From assembly GCF_003614975.1 (NCBI RefSeq), contig NZ_QZWI01000012.1, forward strand, positions 62,001-126,000: DNA of 64,000 nucleotides. Reading direction: 5' to 3'. The notes beneath the pieces are model-generated. The model did no database searches. It was given only the letters and a program-made list of their open reading frames with translations, and was not told the origin of the DNA. Source of the stretch: Rahnella bruchi. GTDB taxonomy: Bacteria > Pseudomonadota > Gammaproteobacteria > Enterobacterales > Enterobacteriaceae. Below, piece after piece: positions 18,896 to 27,597 of this stretch. A program made the position numbers and the translations under genes. Each line of letters opens with the position of its first letter. Position 1 is the first letter of the stretch.

Positions 18896-18914
18896 AAAAC
18901 ATAAAGACCGGATG

Positions 18915-19232
18915 TTACTGTATCAGAGATAACGCCTGATCCAGCACTTTTGCGCCGTTTAAAGTTCCATAGGCCATCATGTCTATGACCGCGATCGGGA
19001 TCCCGTGCTCATCGGTTAACTTTTTGTTTTCTGCCAGTTTAAAGCGCACCTGCGGACCGAGCAGAACAGCCACAATGTCGCGGCCATAGGCATCGAGCTC
19101 ATCACGCAGATTGTTTTCAGGAATGGCGTAAATCTTGAATTCCAGACCCCGCGCGGCGGCTTCTTTTTCCATTTTGGTGACCACCAGTGACGTGGACATC
19201 CCTGCCGAACAGGCTAAAACGAGTCGTTTCAT
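18915..19232 (-). CDS. PTS lactose/cellobiose-type EIIB component
   Basis: A 105-residue cytosolic phosphocarrier. VLACSAGMSTSLVVTKM carries the phosphorylated cysteine (Cys8) in the P-loop typical of the cellobiose/chitobiose IIB fold. It accepts phosphate from the IIA encoded divergently and passes it to the sugar bound by IIC. AAGGAA precedes the ATG. It is third in the IIC-bgl-IIB-gntR-GNAT order. Confidence 0.92.
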   Translation of the reverse strand: MKRLVLACSAGMSTSLVVTKMEKEAAARGLEFKIYAIPENNLRDELDAYGRDIVAVLLGPQVRFKLAENKKLTDEHGIPIAVIDMMAYGTLNGAKVLDQALSLIQ

Positions 19233-19246
19233 AGAATTTCCTTAGG

Positions 19247-20683
19247 TTATTTTTCCTGGTCATCGAGCGTTAAAGACAAGACACCATGTTCACTGAGGGA
19301 TTTAAACCAGTGCGATGATTTCTTCTGACGGCGATCACGGTTGTTATCAAGATCAATCTCAACCAGACCGTAACGGTTTTTAAAGGCGTTCATTGGCGAA
19401 ACATTATCGGTAAAGGCCCAGAGCATATATCCCTGACAATTTGCGCCCTCTTCCCGCGCCTTTAATGTCCAGTAAAGATGCTCAGCAACAAATTCAATTC
19501 GATAGTCGTCCTGAATTTCCCCGCTGTTCGTATCGCGGAACTGACCTTCATTTTCGATACCCATACCATTCTCAGCCACAAACCACGAAATATTTCCGTA
19601 TTCCGTTTTAATGCGCATCGCCATGTCATAAATGATTTTTGGATAAATTTCCCAGCCTCGCGATTTATTCATCCGGCGTCCGGGCAGTTCGAAATGTTCG
19701 TAGTAATACGCCGGATGAAACGGCGTCTCTTTATTCCACTCACGGGATGGCGCTTTGACGCGGTGCGGGTAATAAAGGTTAATACCCACTTCATCTACGG
19801 TGTTATTGCGAATTATTGCCAGTTCGGATTCTGAATAATCGAAATGCACGCCGTGCTTTTCCAGTAAATCCAGCAGTTCCTGCGGATATTCCCCTTTGAT
19901 CATCGGATCCAGAAATACGCGGTTATAGAATAAGTCGTATAAATGCGCCGCCTTTTGATCGTGCTCCGCCGACGAACGGGCGTAAGTCACTTCCGGATTT
20001 AAAATCACCCCGACGGTGCCCGACGCGTTATATCCTTTGCGATAAAACAGCTCGACGACTTTGGCGGTTGCCAGCACTTTGTGATGATTCCACTGCATCC
20101 ATTTCGCGGTGTTTTGCTCGAACGGCCAGCGGATCGCATCCAGATACACACGGGTTTGCACCACAACCGGTTCGTTAAAAGTAAACCAGCGGCTGACTTT
20201 TCCGGCATAGCGTTCGAAGACTTTTTCTGCGTACAGGACGAATAACTCGACGACTTTTTTCGAGCTCCAGCCATCGTATTTTTCGATCAGGAATGCCGGT
20301 AATTCGTAATGTTCCAGACACAGCATCGGTTCGATGCCATTACGTTTCATCTCATCAAGATAATCGTCGATGTACGCTGCATACTCTTCATCCACCGTAC
20401 CCAGCTCGTAGTCCGTGAAAAAGCGCGACCAGTTAACCGATGTGCGGTAATGCGTCAGCCCGCTGGCTTTCATCAGCGCCACATCTTCTTTATAGCGGTT
20501 GATAAAATCGGTGGCTTTCGCCGGGCCGTAGCCGTTGTGCCAGACGTGGCGATTATTTTTGTACCAGAGATCCAGATACGAATCCTGCCCGTCTTTTTTG
20601 CCGCTCCAGCCTTCGGTCTGCCACGCAGAAGCCGCAGCACCGAGAATAAATCCGTCAGGAATGGCGATTGAAACCTTGCTCAT
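19247..20683 (-). CDS. 6-phospho-beta-glucosidase, glycoside hydrolase family 1
   Basis: A 478-residue GH1 enzyme hydrolysing the phosphorylated beta-glucoside imported by the neighbouring PTS. FILGAAASAWQTEGW is the GH1 N-terminal signature. WFTFNEPVVV holds the acid/base Glu, and WFVAENGMGIE holds the nucleophile Glu. NYYPHR and WAFTDNVSPMNAFKNRYGLVEID complete the active site, with Ser and Lys consistent with phosphosugar preference. The start at 20683 (MSKVSIAIPDG) has GAGGG upstream; ATG 20701 is less likely. It lies between IIC and IIB, spaced 15-23 bases. Confidence 0.92.
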   Translation of the reverse strand: MSKVSIAIPDGFILGAAASAWQTEGWSGKKDGQDSYLDLWYKNNRHVWHNGYGPAKATDFINRYKEDVALMKASGLTHYRTSVNWSRFFTDYELGTVDEEYAAYIDDYLDEMKRNGIEPMLCLEHYELPAFLIEKYDGWSSKKVVELFVLYAEKVFERYAGKVSRWFTFNEPVVVQTRVYLDAIRWPFEQNTAKWMQWNHHKVLATAKVVELFYRKGYNASGTVGVILNPEVTYARSSAEHDQKAAHLYDLFYNRVFLDPMIKGEYPQELLDLLEKHGVHFDYSESELAIIRNNTVDEVGINLYYPHRVKAPSREWNKETPFHPAYYYEHFELPGRRMNKSRGWEIYPKIIYDMAMRIKTEYGNISWFVAENGMGIENEGQFRDTNSGEIQDDYRIEFVAEHLYWTLKAREEGANCQGYMLWAFTDNVSPMNAFKNRYGLVEIDLDNNRDRRQKKSSHWFKSLSEHGVLSLTLDDQEK

Positions 20684-20706
20684 AACGTCCCTCTTTTCCA
20701 AATGGT

Positions 20707-22050
20707 TTACGCCGTGGCGGCCTGCTTCTGGCTCTGTTGCATGGCTTCACGCTGCGCCTGTTCGGCACGACGTGCGGCCACTTTCACGAACGGCAGATAA
20801 ATCAGCACCGCCACCACAATGCAGCCCAGCTGGGTGATGACCGCGCCCATGGAACCGGCAGTCGATAACCAGGCGTTGATAATCGGCGGCGTAGTCCACG
20901 GCACCATCACCACGGCGCGCCCGGCAAATCCAAGGCTCGTTGCAAAATAACCGATAGTGCCGGTGATCAGAGGTGTGATGATGAACGGGATCGCCAGAAT
21001 CGGGTTGAGCATGATCGGCATGCCGAAAATCACCGGTTCATTGATATTGAAAAAACCTGGCCCGAGAGAAAGTTTGGCGATTTCACGCATCTCTTTACGG
21101 CGGGTGGCGACCATTACTGCCAGCAGCAAACCGATGGTGCAACCTGAACCGCCGATGCTCATATACACATCCCAGAACGGCATGGTGATGATATTCGGCA
21201 CTTCATGGCCCTGCTCAAATGCCGTCATGTTGACCATGATCGCGCCGAGAAGCAGCGGTTCACGAATCGGTTTAATCATCTGGTTGCCGTGAATACCGAT
21301 CACCCAGAACAGCTGCGCAACAAACATCAGCAGCAGGATGCCCGGCAGGCTTTGCATCACCGATTCCAGCGGACGCTGAATGACCTGATACACCGCGTCG
21401 TACAAATACATGCCGGTGACGCGATGGAAAACAAAGCCGAATGTCGCGACGAGCACCACGGTAATAATGGCCGGGATCAGTGCCGAGAAAGACGCCGACA
21501 CGTTAGGCGGCACGCTTTCCGGCATTTTAATGCGCAGGCTGTTTATCCGCTCGAGACGGGAATAAATCTCGACCGCAAGAATGGCAATAAACATGCCGAG
21601 GAACAGACTTTTGGTATCGGAGAATTGTTTGGCGAGCACATCTTTCACTTCCTGCATCTGGCCATTCACCATCATATCGACGGTAGTCGGCGTGACGGCA
21701 ATAAAACAAATCACCGCCAGCAGGCCTGGAAATAATGAACGCGAGCCGTTAATTTTGCCGAGTTCAATACCAATTAAAAAGACGGCGCCGATGGTCAGAA
21801 AACTGAGCGTAGCGTAGTTAATACTGCTCATGATCGGTTTGAGCGTCGCCAGCCAGGCGAACATTTCGAAGTGAGCTAATCCGTTTTTCGGATCCATCAC
21901 CATATTAGAAATTAAAACTGAGAATGCCCCCACGATAATGACCGGCATTAATGTGATAAAAGAAGCCTTAATAGCCATGATGTATCTGAGGCTATTAAAG
22001 GTATTGGCGAATCCCCCGAGAGAATCGATAAAACGGTCTTTCAGTGACAT
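20707..22050 (-). CDS. PTS lactose/cellobiose-type EIIC permease
   Basis: A 447-residue membrane permease with about ten hydrophobic segments, translocating and phosphorylating a beta-glucoside such as cellobiose. The start SLGGFANTFNSLRYIMAIKASFITLMPVII and GPGFFNINEPVIFGMPIMLNP (the conserved NEP motif at the sugar site) are typical of the CelB/ChbC family. GAGGTG precedes the ATG. It is the first gene of the leftward operon. The divergent promoter region 22051-22328 separates it from IIA. Confidence 0.93.
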   Translation of the reverse strand: MSLKDRFIDSLGGFANTFNSLRYIMAIKASFITLMPVIIVGAFSVLISNMVMDPKNGLAHFEMFAWLATLKPIMSSINYATLSFLTIGAVFLIGIELGKINGSRSLFPGLLAVICFIAVTPTTVDMMVNGQMQEVKDVLAKQFSDTKSLFLGMFIAILAVEIYSRLERINSLRIKMPESVPPNVSASFSALIPAIITVVLVATFGFVFHRVTGMYLYDAVYQVIQRPLESVMQSLPGILLLMFVAQLFWVIGIHGNQMIKPIREPLLLGAIMVNMTAFEQGHEVPNIITMPFWDVYMSIGGSGCTIGLLLAVMVATRRKEMREIAKLSLGPGFFNINEPVIFGMPIMLNPILAIPFIITPLITGTIGYFATSLGFAGRAVVMVPWTTPPIINAWLSTAGSMGAVITQLGCIVVAVLIYLPFVKVAARRAEQAQREAMQQSQKQAATA

Positions 22051-22208
22051 GACAGCACCTCATTTTCTTTTTTCTATACTTCACAGGTGTTGGTTTCGTC
22101 TTCACCTTTTTATATTGAATGAGGATTAAAGGTGTCGCCCGAAGCTGAGTCAGAATCCGGTTCTGTTAATTATCCTGTCGGCCACTTTTCGGCGATCTTT
22201 GCGTAATG

Positions 22209-22314
22209 TGGCATGCCAAAAAATAGCGGAATACGAATTAATTTCTGTGACAGCGTTCTCACATGTGAATATTGGAATTCCAATATGATGAATTCACACT
22301 TTTCTGGTATACCA
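22209..22314. promoter_or_regulatory. Three palindromic operators in the PTS divergent promoter region
   Basis: Three perfect palindromes occur: TGGCATGCCA (22209-22218), ATTGGAATTCCAAT inside an 18-bp palindrome (22269-22286), and TGGTATACCA (22305-22314). Their centres are 64 and 32 bases apart, so they lie on one helix face. The last equals the core of the ExuR/UxuR operator consensus, and the UxuR-like regulator is encoded in this locus. The site nearest IIA overlaps the expected promoter. Confidence 0.65.
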
Positions 22315-22328
22315 ATTTGGAGTTTTCG

Positions 22329-22646
22329 ATGGAATTCGATCTGGAACAAACGGTGATGGAGTTATTGATCAACGCCGGAGAAGCACGATCTAACGCGATG
22401 ATGGCCATTCAGCACGCACGTAAAAAAGAATGGGAACAGGCCGACGCGATGCTGAAAGCCTCGGACGACGCGGCGCGTGTCGCGCACAAAGTGCAGACAC
22501 AACTGATTGGGCTGGATGAAGGCGTGGGCAAAATCCCGGTGAATCTGATCATGGTGCACTCACAGGATCATCTGATGACCGCGATGCTGTGCCGTGATCT
22601 GGCAGAAGAGATCGTGTTACTGAGAAAAGAGATGTTTGATAAGTAA
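22329..22646 (+). CDS. PTS lactose/cellobiose-type EIIA component
   Basis: A 105-residue helical phosphocarrier of the cellobiose/lactose IIA family. The phosphorylated His is in LIMVHSQDHLMTAML (near residue 78). It receives phosphate from HPr and passes it to IIB. ATG 22329 has TTGGAG 7 bases upstream and the usual family length; an upstream in-frame ATG at 22272 lies inside the operator palindrome and is rejected. The gene is divergent from IIC. Its 3' part is duplicated at 23572-23688. Confidence 0.92.
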   Translation: MEFDLEQTVMELLINAGEARSNAMMAIQHARKKEWEQADAMLKASDDAARVAHKVQTQLIGLDEGVGKIPVNLIMVHSQDHLMTAMLCRDLAEEIVLLRKEMFDK

Positions 22647-22680
22647 TCTCCCTGCTTTGCGAAGGAGTTAAGGCAACGCG

Positions 22681-22820
22681 ATCTGCTCCCTCCCCTGCGA
22701 AGGGGAGGGCTGGGGTGGGGTATTAAGGTCAAAAACTAAATTCAACGTGTGCTTTAACTCATTGCTTTGTATTTAAAACCCCCTCCCAGCCTCCCCCTTC
22801 GCAGGGGGAGGAGCAGAGCA
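22681..22820. repeat. Pair of inverted GC-rich palindromes downstream of IIA
   Basis: CCCTCCCCTGCGAAGGGGAGGG-type hairpins occur at 22686-22709 and 22791-22810. They are flanked by GGGGTGGGGTATT and AAAACCCCCTCCC, forming a head-to-head inverted pair of about 140 bases. The same pair recurs at 23723-23862, and related single units are at 28572, 40709, 40788, 41243 and 57797. This is probably a REP/BIME-like extragenic repeat family, and the hairpins could end transcription of IIA and lysA. Confidence 0.7.
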
Positions 22821-22848
22821 GATCGTCGCTGATCTTCAGGAGCAAAGA

Positions 22849-23573
22849 TTACAGTTCTAAAGCAATTAACTCTTCCACCGTCTGACGACGACGAATCAAC
22901 CTCGGCACGCCATTCTCAAACAACACTTCCGGCAACAGCGGTCGGGTGTTGTAGTTGGATGACATGGATGCGCCGTACGCACCGGTATCGTGGAACACCA
23001 GATAATCGCCGATTTGTACCGGCGGCAACGGGAAGGTTTCTACTCCGCCGCCTGCCTGCTGTGTAAACACGTCGCCGGATTCACACAGCGGTCCGACAAT
23101 CACAGAATCAGTCAGCGGCTGCCCGCTGACATCACGACCATCCACTGGCAACAGCGAAATATGGTGATAGCTGCCGTACATCGCCGGACGCATCAGGTCA
23201 TTAAAGCCCGCATCGCACAGCACAAAGTGACGATTGCCCATGTCTTTGACTGCGCGGATCTGCGCCACCAGCACGCCGGATTCTGCCACCAGGAAGCGTC
23301 CGGGTTCGATTTCCAGTTTGATTTCATGCCCCAGATGCGCGGCGATTTGTTCGCGCGCACGGTTCCACAGGCCAAAATAGTGGCCGGTATCAATAGATTC
23401 TTCTTCGAAATGATAAGGGATCGACAGCCCCCCCCGGCAGAAATCGCCTCAATATCTTGTCCGGTTTCAATTACCTGACGCACCATCGCATCGCAAACCT
23501 GCTCCAGATGACCGTAATCCACGCCGGAACCGATATGCATATGAATGCCCACCAGTTTCAGCTCATAACGGGC
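22849..23573 (-). pseudogene. Truncated second copy of lysA (C-terminal part, frameshifted)
   Basis: The segment encodes the last ~240 residues of diaminopimelate decarboxylase, almost identical to 23891-24616 of intact lysA and including the CESGDVF catalytic motif. The N-terminal ~180 residues, with the PLP lysine, are missing because the copy is joined to IIA at 23573. A run of eight Cs at 23428-23435 stands where lysA has nine bases (ACCCCCACC), which shifts the frame. It cannot make an active enzyme. Confidence 0.92.
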
Positions 23574-23688
23574 GATGATGGCCATTCAGCACGCACGTAA
23601 AAAAGAATGGGAACAGGCCGACGCGATGCTGTGCCGTGATCTGGCAGAAGAAATCGTGTTACTGAGAAAAGAGATGTTTGATAAGTAA
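23572..23688 (+). pseudogene. Remnant of a duplicated PTS EIIA gene
   Basis: The segment is a copy of codons ~23 to the stop of the IIA gene with 135 bases removed. The deletion joins two CGCGATGCTG direct repeats, which are at 22445-22454 and 22580-22589 in the intact gene, and keeps the frame. The remaining ORF reads MMAIQHARKKEWEQADAML then CRDLAEEIVLLRKEMFDK from 23575. It has lost the phosphorylatable His, and no promoter is apparent. Confidence 0.88.
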
Positions 23689-23722
23689 TCTCCCTGCTTT
23701 GCGAAGGAGTTAAGGCAACGCG

Positions 23723-23862
23723 ATCTGCTCCCTCCCCTGCGAAGGGGAGGGTTGGGGTGGGGTATTAAGGTCAAAAACTAAATTCAACGTGTGCTTTAAC
23801 TCATTGCTTTGTATTTAAAACCCCCTCCCAGCCTCCCCCTTCGCAGGGGGAGGAGCAGAGCA
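23723..23862. repeat. Second copy of the inverted GC-rich palindrome pair
   Basis: Near-identical to 22681-22820, carried along by the tandem duplication. It lies directly after the lysA stop codon and may act as its terminator. Confidence 0.75.
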
Positions 23863-23890
23863 GACCGTCGCTGATCTTCAGGAGCAAAGA

Positions 23891-25150
23891 TTACAGTTCT
23901 AAAGCAATTAACTCTTCCACCGTCTGACGACGACGAATCAACCTCGGCACGCCATTCTCAAACAACACTTCCGGCAACAGCGGTCGGGTGTTGTAGTTGG
24001 ATGACATGGATGCGCCGTACGCACCGGTATCGTGGAACACCAGATAATCGCCGATTTGTACCGGCGGCAACGGGAAGGTTTCTACTCCGCCGCCTGCCTG
24101 CTGTGTAAACACGTCGCCGGATTCACACAGCGGTCCGGCAATCACAGAATCAGTCAGCGGCTGCCCGCTGACATCACGACCATCCACTGGCAACAGCGAA
24201 ATATGGTGATAGCTGCCGTACATCGCCGGACGCATCAGGTCATTAAAGCCCGCATCGCACAGCACAAAGTGACGATTGCCCATGTCTTTGACTGCGCGGA
24301 TCTGCGCCACCAGCACGCCGGATTCTGCCACCAGGAAGCGTCCAGGTTCGATTTCCAGTTTGATTTCATGCCCCAGATGCGCGGCGATTTGTTCGCGCGC
24401 ACGGTTCCACAGGCCAAAATAGTGGCCGGTATCAATAGATTCTTCTTCGAAATGATAAGGGATCGACAGACCCCCACCGGCAGAAATCGCTTCAATATCT
24501 TGTCCGGTTTCAATTACCTGACGCACCATCGCATCGCAAACCTGCTCCAGATGACCGTAATCCACGCCGGAACCGATATGCATATGAATGCCGACCAGTT
24601 TCAGCTCATAACGGGCAATTTCCGCCAGCGCCTGTGGCAAATCGGCATACCAGATCCCGTGTTTACTGTTTTCGCCGCCGGTATTGGTTTTCTGGCTGTG
24701 CCCGTGACCGAAGCCCGGATTCACCCGCAACCACACCGGATGTCCGGCTTTATGCTGGCCAATCTGGCTGAGCATATCGATGGAACCGGCATTCACCGGA
24801 ATATCCAGCGCCGTTACGCGTTCCAGCGTTGGCTGATCCAGCACGTCGGCAGTGAATACAATTTCACTGTCTTCGCGACCGGGAATAAAACCGGCGACCA
24901 GCGCACGTTCAATTTCGCCCAGCGAAACAGAATCGACCTTCACGCCCTGTTCACGCATCAGGCGCAGGATGTGAATATTGGAACAGGCTTTTTGAGCAAA
25001 ACGGATAACGTCAAACTGACGCAACTGCGCGATGCGCGTTTTGATAATCTCGGCGTCATACGCCCACACAGGGCAGCCAAATTGTTGCGGCAGAGCCAGT
25101 AAATTTTCGGCATTAAGCGCGGTAGACATGTCGTTCAGAGCGCGGGGCAT
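23891..25150 (-). CDS. lysA: Diaminopimelate decarboxylase
   Basis: LysA performs the last step of lysine biosynthesis, decarboxylating meso-DAP to L-lysine with PLP. The 419 residues match E. coli LysA (420). Visible are the PLP lysine in VIRFAQKACSNIHILRLMR (near residue 55), the HIGSGVDY loop, the SAGGGLSIPY phosphate site, EIEPGRFLVAESG, and the catalytic Cys of CESGDVFTQQ. GAYGASMSSNYN is near the C terminus. It is divergent from lysR, its activator. Its 3' part is duplicated downstream. Confidence 0.97.
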   Translation of the reverse strand: MPRALNDMSTALNAENLLALPQQFGCPVWAYDAEIIKTRIAQLRQFDVIRFAQKACSNIHILRLMREQGVKVDSVSLGEIERALVAGFIPGREDSEIVFTADVLDQPTLERVTALDIPVNAGSIDMLSQIGQHKAGHPVWLRVNPGFGHGHSQKTNTGGENSKHGIWYADLPQALAEIARYELKLVGIHMHIGSGVDYGHLEQVCDAMVRQVIETGQDIEAISAGGGLSIPYHFEEESIDTGHYFGLWNRAREQIAAHLGHEIKLEIEPGRFLVAESGVLVAQIRAVKDMGNRHFVLCDAGFNDLMRPAMYGSYHHISLLPVDGRDVSGQPLTDSVIAGPLCESGDVFTQQAGGGVETFPLPPVQIGDYLVFHDTGAYGASMSSNYNTRPLLPEVLFENGVPRLIRRRQTVEELIALEL

Positions 25151-25284
25151 AAGATTTTCCGTCAGGTGAATTCAGTCATATTTCCCCCAGTATGCCGCGT
25201 GACAGACCGGGGATAAAATATCTATTTCAGGTCAGTCTATTCATTTATGATATGGATTACCCCTACCGTTCACCGGATAAATTC
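25151..25284. promoter_or_regulatory. lysA-lysR divergent promoter region
   Basis: About 134 bases separate the two start codons, the usual arrangement for a LysR regulator and its target. I could not place the LysR box or the promoters with confidence. Confidence 0.4.
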
Positions 25285-26220
25285 ATGCCTGCGATTTCCC
25301 TGCGCCATATCGAAATTTTTCATGCGGTAATGACTACCGGCAACCTGACCGAAGCCGCCGCATTGCTTAATACCTCGCAGCCGACGGTCAGCCGCGAACT
25401 GGCGCGTTGTGAAAAGTTGCTGGATTTGCAATTGTTCGAACGCCTGCGCGGGCGTTTGTACCCCACCGTTCAGGGTTTGCGGTTGTTTGAGGAAGTGCAG
25501 CGTTCGTATTACGGTCTCGAGAGGATCGTCAGCGCGGCACAAGGCATCCGCCAGTTCGAGCAGGCGCAGTTGTCGATCGCCTGCCTGCCGGTGTTCAGCC
25601 AGTCATTGCTGCCTGCGGTATGTAAGCCGTTTCTCGACCGCTATCCCGACGTCAGTTTTAATATTGTGCCGCAGGAATCGCCGCTGCTGGAAGAATGGCT
25701 CTCAGCGCAGCGCCATGATTTAGGGTTGACGGAAAACACCCAGACCCCTGCCGGAACCGAGCGCCAGACCCTGCTGACGCTGAACGAAGTGTGCGTGCTG
25801 CCCGCAGGACATCCGCTGGCGGCGAAGCGGTGTCTCACGCCACAGGATTTCAGCGGCCTGAATTTTATCAGCCTGTCGGCGACCGACAGTTACCGGCAGT
25901 TACTCGATGCGCTGTTCACCGAACAACAGGTGAATCGGCGGCTGGTGATGGAAACGCACAGCGCCGCATCGGTGTGCAGCATGGTGCGCGAAGGCGCGGG
26001 CGTCTCCATCGTCAATCCGCTGACAGCGTTGGACTATTCAGTTAATAACAGCGAGAACGGCGTCGTATTAAGGGAATTCAGCATCGCGGTTCCGTTCACC
26101 GTCAGCCTGATCCGGCCGCTGCACCGCCCCGCTTCTGCACTGGTCACCACGTTTGCTGAGCACTGCCATCAGCAGGCGCAACGTTTTGCACAACGCCTGA
26201 AAGTCGCACTGATGCGCTGA
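25285..26220 (+). CDS. lysR: Transcriptional activator LysR
   Basis: The founding LysR-family member; it activates lysA when diaminopimelate accumulates. The 311-residue length from ATG 25285 equals E. coli LysR. The start MPAISLRHIEIFHAVMTTGN, the helix-turn-helix LTEAAALLNTSQPTVSRELA, and YGLERIVSAAQGIRQF, LSIACLPVFSQSLLP and SLIRPLHRPASALV all follow it. Longer upstream reading adds 31 residues without family match. It is divergent from lysA. Confidence 0.95.
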   Translation: MPAISLRHIEIFHAVMTTGNLTEAAALLNTSQPTVSRELARCEKLLDLQLFERLRGRLYPTVQGLRLFEEVQRSYYGLERIVSAAQGIRQFEQAQLSIACLPVFSQSLLPAVCKPFLDRYPDVSFNIVPQESPLLEEWLSAQRHDLGLTENTQTPAGTERQTLLTLNEVCVLPAGHPLAAKRCLTPQDFSGLNFISLSATDSYRQLLDALFTEQQVNRRLVMETHSAASVCSMVREGAGVSIVNPLTALDYSVNNSENGVVLREFSIAVPFTVSLIRPLHRPASALVTTFAEHCHQQAQRFAQRLKVALMR

Positions 26221-26231
26221 ACAGAAACAAA

Positions 26232-26265
26232 AAAGGCCAGGCGGGAGCAATTCCGCGTGGCCTTT
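26232..26265. terminator. Terminator between lysR and the MFS gene
   Basis: AAAGGCCA (26232-26239) pairs with TGGCCTTT (26258-26265), with an inner GCGGGA/TTCCGC stem. On the minus strand it is followed by TTTTTGTTTC, serving the converging MFS gene. The plus side has a weak T-tract, so its use by lysR is uncertain. Confidence 0.7.
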
Positions 26266-26284
26266 ACAATGTTCAGTAGCTGGA

Positions 26285-27448
26285 TTACGCCGCTACTTTT
26301 ACCGCTTTCTTCGCCGCACGACGGAAAGTGATCACGCATAGCACGAAGCCGATTGCGCCCAGTCCGCCCGCCGCCAGAGGCACGGTGCTCAGCCCCATTC
26401 CGCGTTCAATCACTGCTCCGCCAACCCACGCACCCAGTGCGTTACCGACGTTAAAGGCGGCAATATTCAGCGTGGAAACCAGATTTGGCGCATTTTTGCC
26501 GTAAGTCACGACATTTACCTGCAACGCAGGCACTGCGGCAAAATTCACCATCGCCCAGATAAACAGCGTGATTTCGGCGGCCACCAGATGAACACTGGTG
26601 TAGCTGAACAGCACGGAGAATATCGCGATCATCAGGAAAGTCATAGTCAGCGAAATGCCCAGACGCCAGTCCGCCAGTCGCCCGCCAAGCACGTTACCGA
26701 TGGTCAGTCCGAGGCCAATCAGCAGCAGCGTCCAGCTGACGCCATGCTCAGACACACCGGTGATTTGCGTCAGGATTGGCGCGATATAGGTGAACAGCGC
26801 GAACATCGCCGCCGAAAAGAAAATGGTGATCGACAACGACAGCCACAATCCAAGACTGCGCAGCGCGCGGATTTCCTTGCGCAGATCGGTCGGTTCTTCT
26901 TCTTTCTTATCCGGCAGCTTTTTATACAACGCAAACAGCGAGGCCACGCCAATAATCGCCACAACCCAGAACGTTGAGCGCCAGCCCATCGCCTGACCGA
27001 GCGCAGTCCCGAGCGGAACGCCCAGCACGTTTGCCAGCGTCAGACCGGTGAACATCAGCGCCACCGCCGAAGCACGACGATTCGGTGCCACCAGACTGGC
27101 GGCTACCACCGCGCCAATCCCGAAGAAGGCGCCATGACACAGTGCCGTGATCACGCGCGCCAGCATCAGGAAACCGTAGCTGTACGACAGCGCGCACATT
27201 ACGTTGCCGAAAATAAAGATGCTCATCAGCAGCAGCAGGGTTTTCTTGCGCGGCAGTTTTGCCGTCAGCACAGCCATGATCGGTGCGCCGATCGCCACGC
27301 CCAGTGCATATCCGCTGATTAACCAGCCTGCAGAAGGAATACTGACATTCAGATCCCCCGCCACGTTGGGGAGCAACCCCATAATGACGAATTCGGTGGT
27401 ACCGATGGCAAACGCGCTGAGCGCCAGTGCCAGGAGTGCGACAGGCAT
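26285..27448 (-). CDS. MFS transporter, DHA1 family (YdhP/AraJ-like)
   Basis: A 387-residue inner-membrane protein with about 12 hydrophobic segments and no signal peptide. The start LALALSAFAIGTTEFVIMGL and LANVLGVPLGTALGQ (motif C-like, typical of drug:H+ antiporters), with RRASAVALMFTGLT, resemble E. coli YdhP and related exporters. The substrate is unknown. It is monocistronic, convergent with lysR. Confidence 0.82.
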   Translation of the reverse strand: MPVALLALALSAFAIGTTEFVIMGLLPNVAGDLNVSIPSAGWLISGYALGVAIGAPIMAVLTAKLPRKKTLLLLMSIFIFGNVMCALSYSYGFLMLARVITALCHGAFFGIGAVVAASLVAPNRRASAVALMFTGLTLANVLGVPLGTALGQAMGWRSTFWVVAIIGVASLFALYKKLPDKKEEEPTDLRKEIRALRSLGLWLSLSITIFFSAAMFALFTYIAPILTQITGVSEHGVSWTLLLIGLGLTIGNVLGGRLADWRLGISLTMTFLMIAIFSVLFSYTSVHLVAAEITLFIWAMVNFAAVPALQVNVVTYGKNAPNLVSTLNIAAFNVGNALGAWVGGAVIERGMGLSTVPLAAGGLGAIGFVLCVITFRRAAKKAVKVAA

Positions 27449-27597
27449 AAAAACTCCGGATATTTTTAGTTATGAGTAAAGGCTCCGGCATTACGCCGGA
27501 TTGGCTTAAATACCACGTTGATCACACTTTTGACCAGACGCAGTCTGTGCCCTCACTGCCTGAAAAACACCCGGCACCAGGATTAGTCTTTACATAA

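Larger units (their letters stand above)
22396..23573. repeat. First copy of an imperfect tandem duplication (IIA 3' end - spacer - lysA 3' end)
   Basis: This segment is repeated nearly base for base at 23572-24616, with an offset of 1042-1043 over most of its length. It covers the IIA gene from codon ~23, the spacer with two inverted GC-rich palindromes, and the 3' ~240 codons of lysA. The junction at 23571-23574 joins lysA (..ACGGGC) to IIA (GCGATGATGG) through a shared GC dinucleotide, so it arose by illegitimate recombination. Confidence 0.9.

Noticed and set aside
22246-22263. A CRP site TGTGA..TCACA before the IIA gene
   Set aside because: The two half-sites are separated by 8 rather than 6 bases, so it does not fit the CRP consensus.
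22681-23862. A CRISPR array
   Set aside because: The repeated units come from one large tandem duplication and an inverted palindrome pair; there are no regular short repeats with unique spacers and no cas gene.
24032-25102. A 356-codon open frame on the plus strand
   Set aside because: It lies fully antisense to lysA, has no ribosome site or family resemblance, and is explained by the codon bias of lysA.
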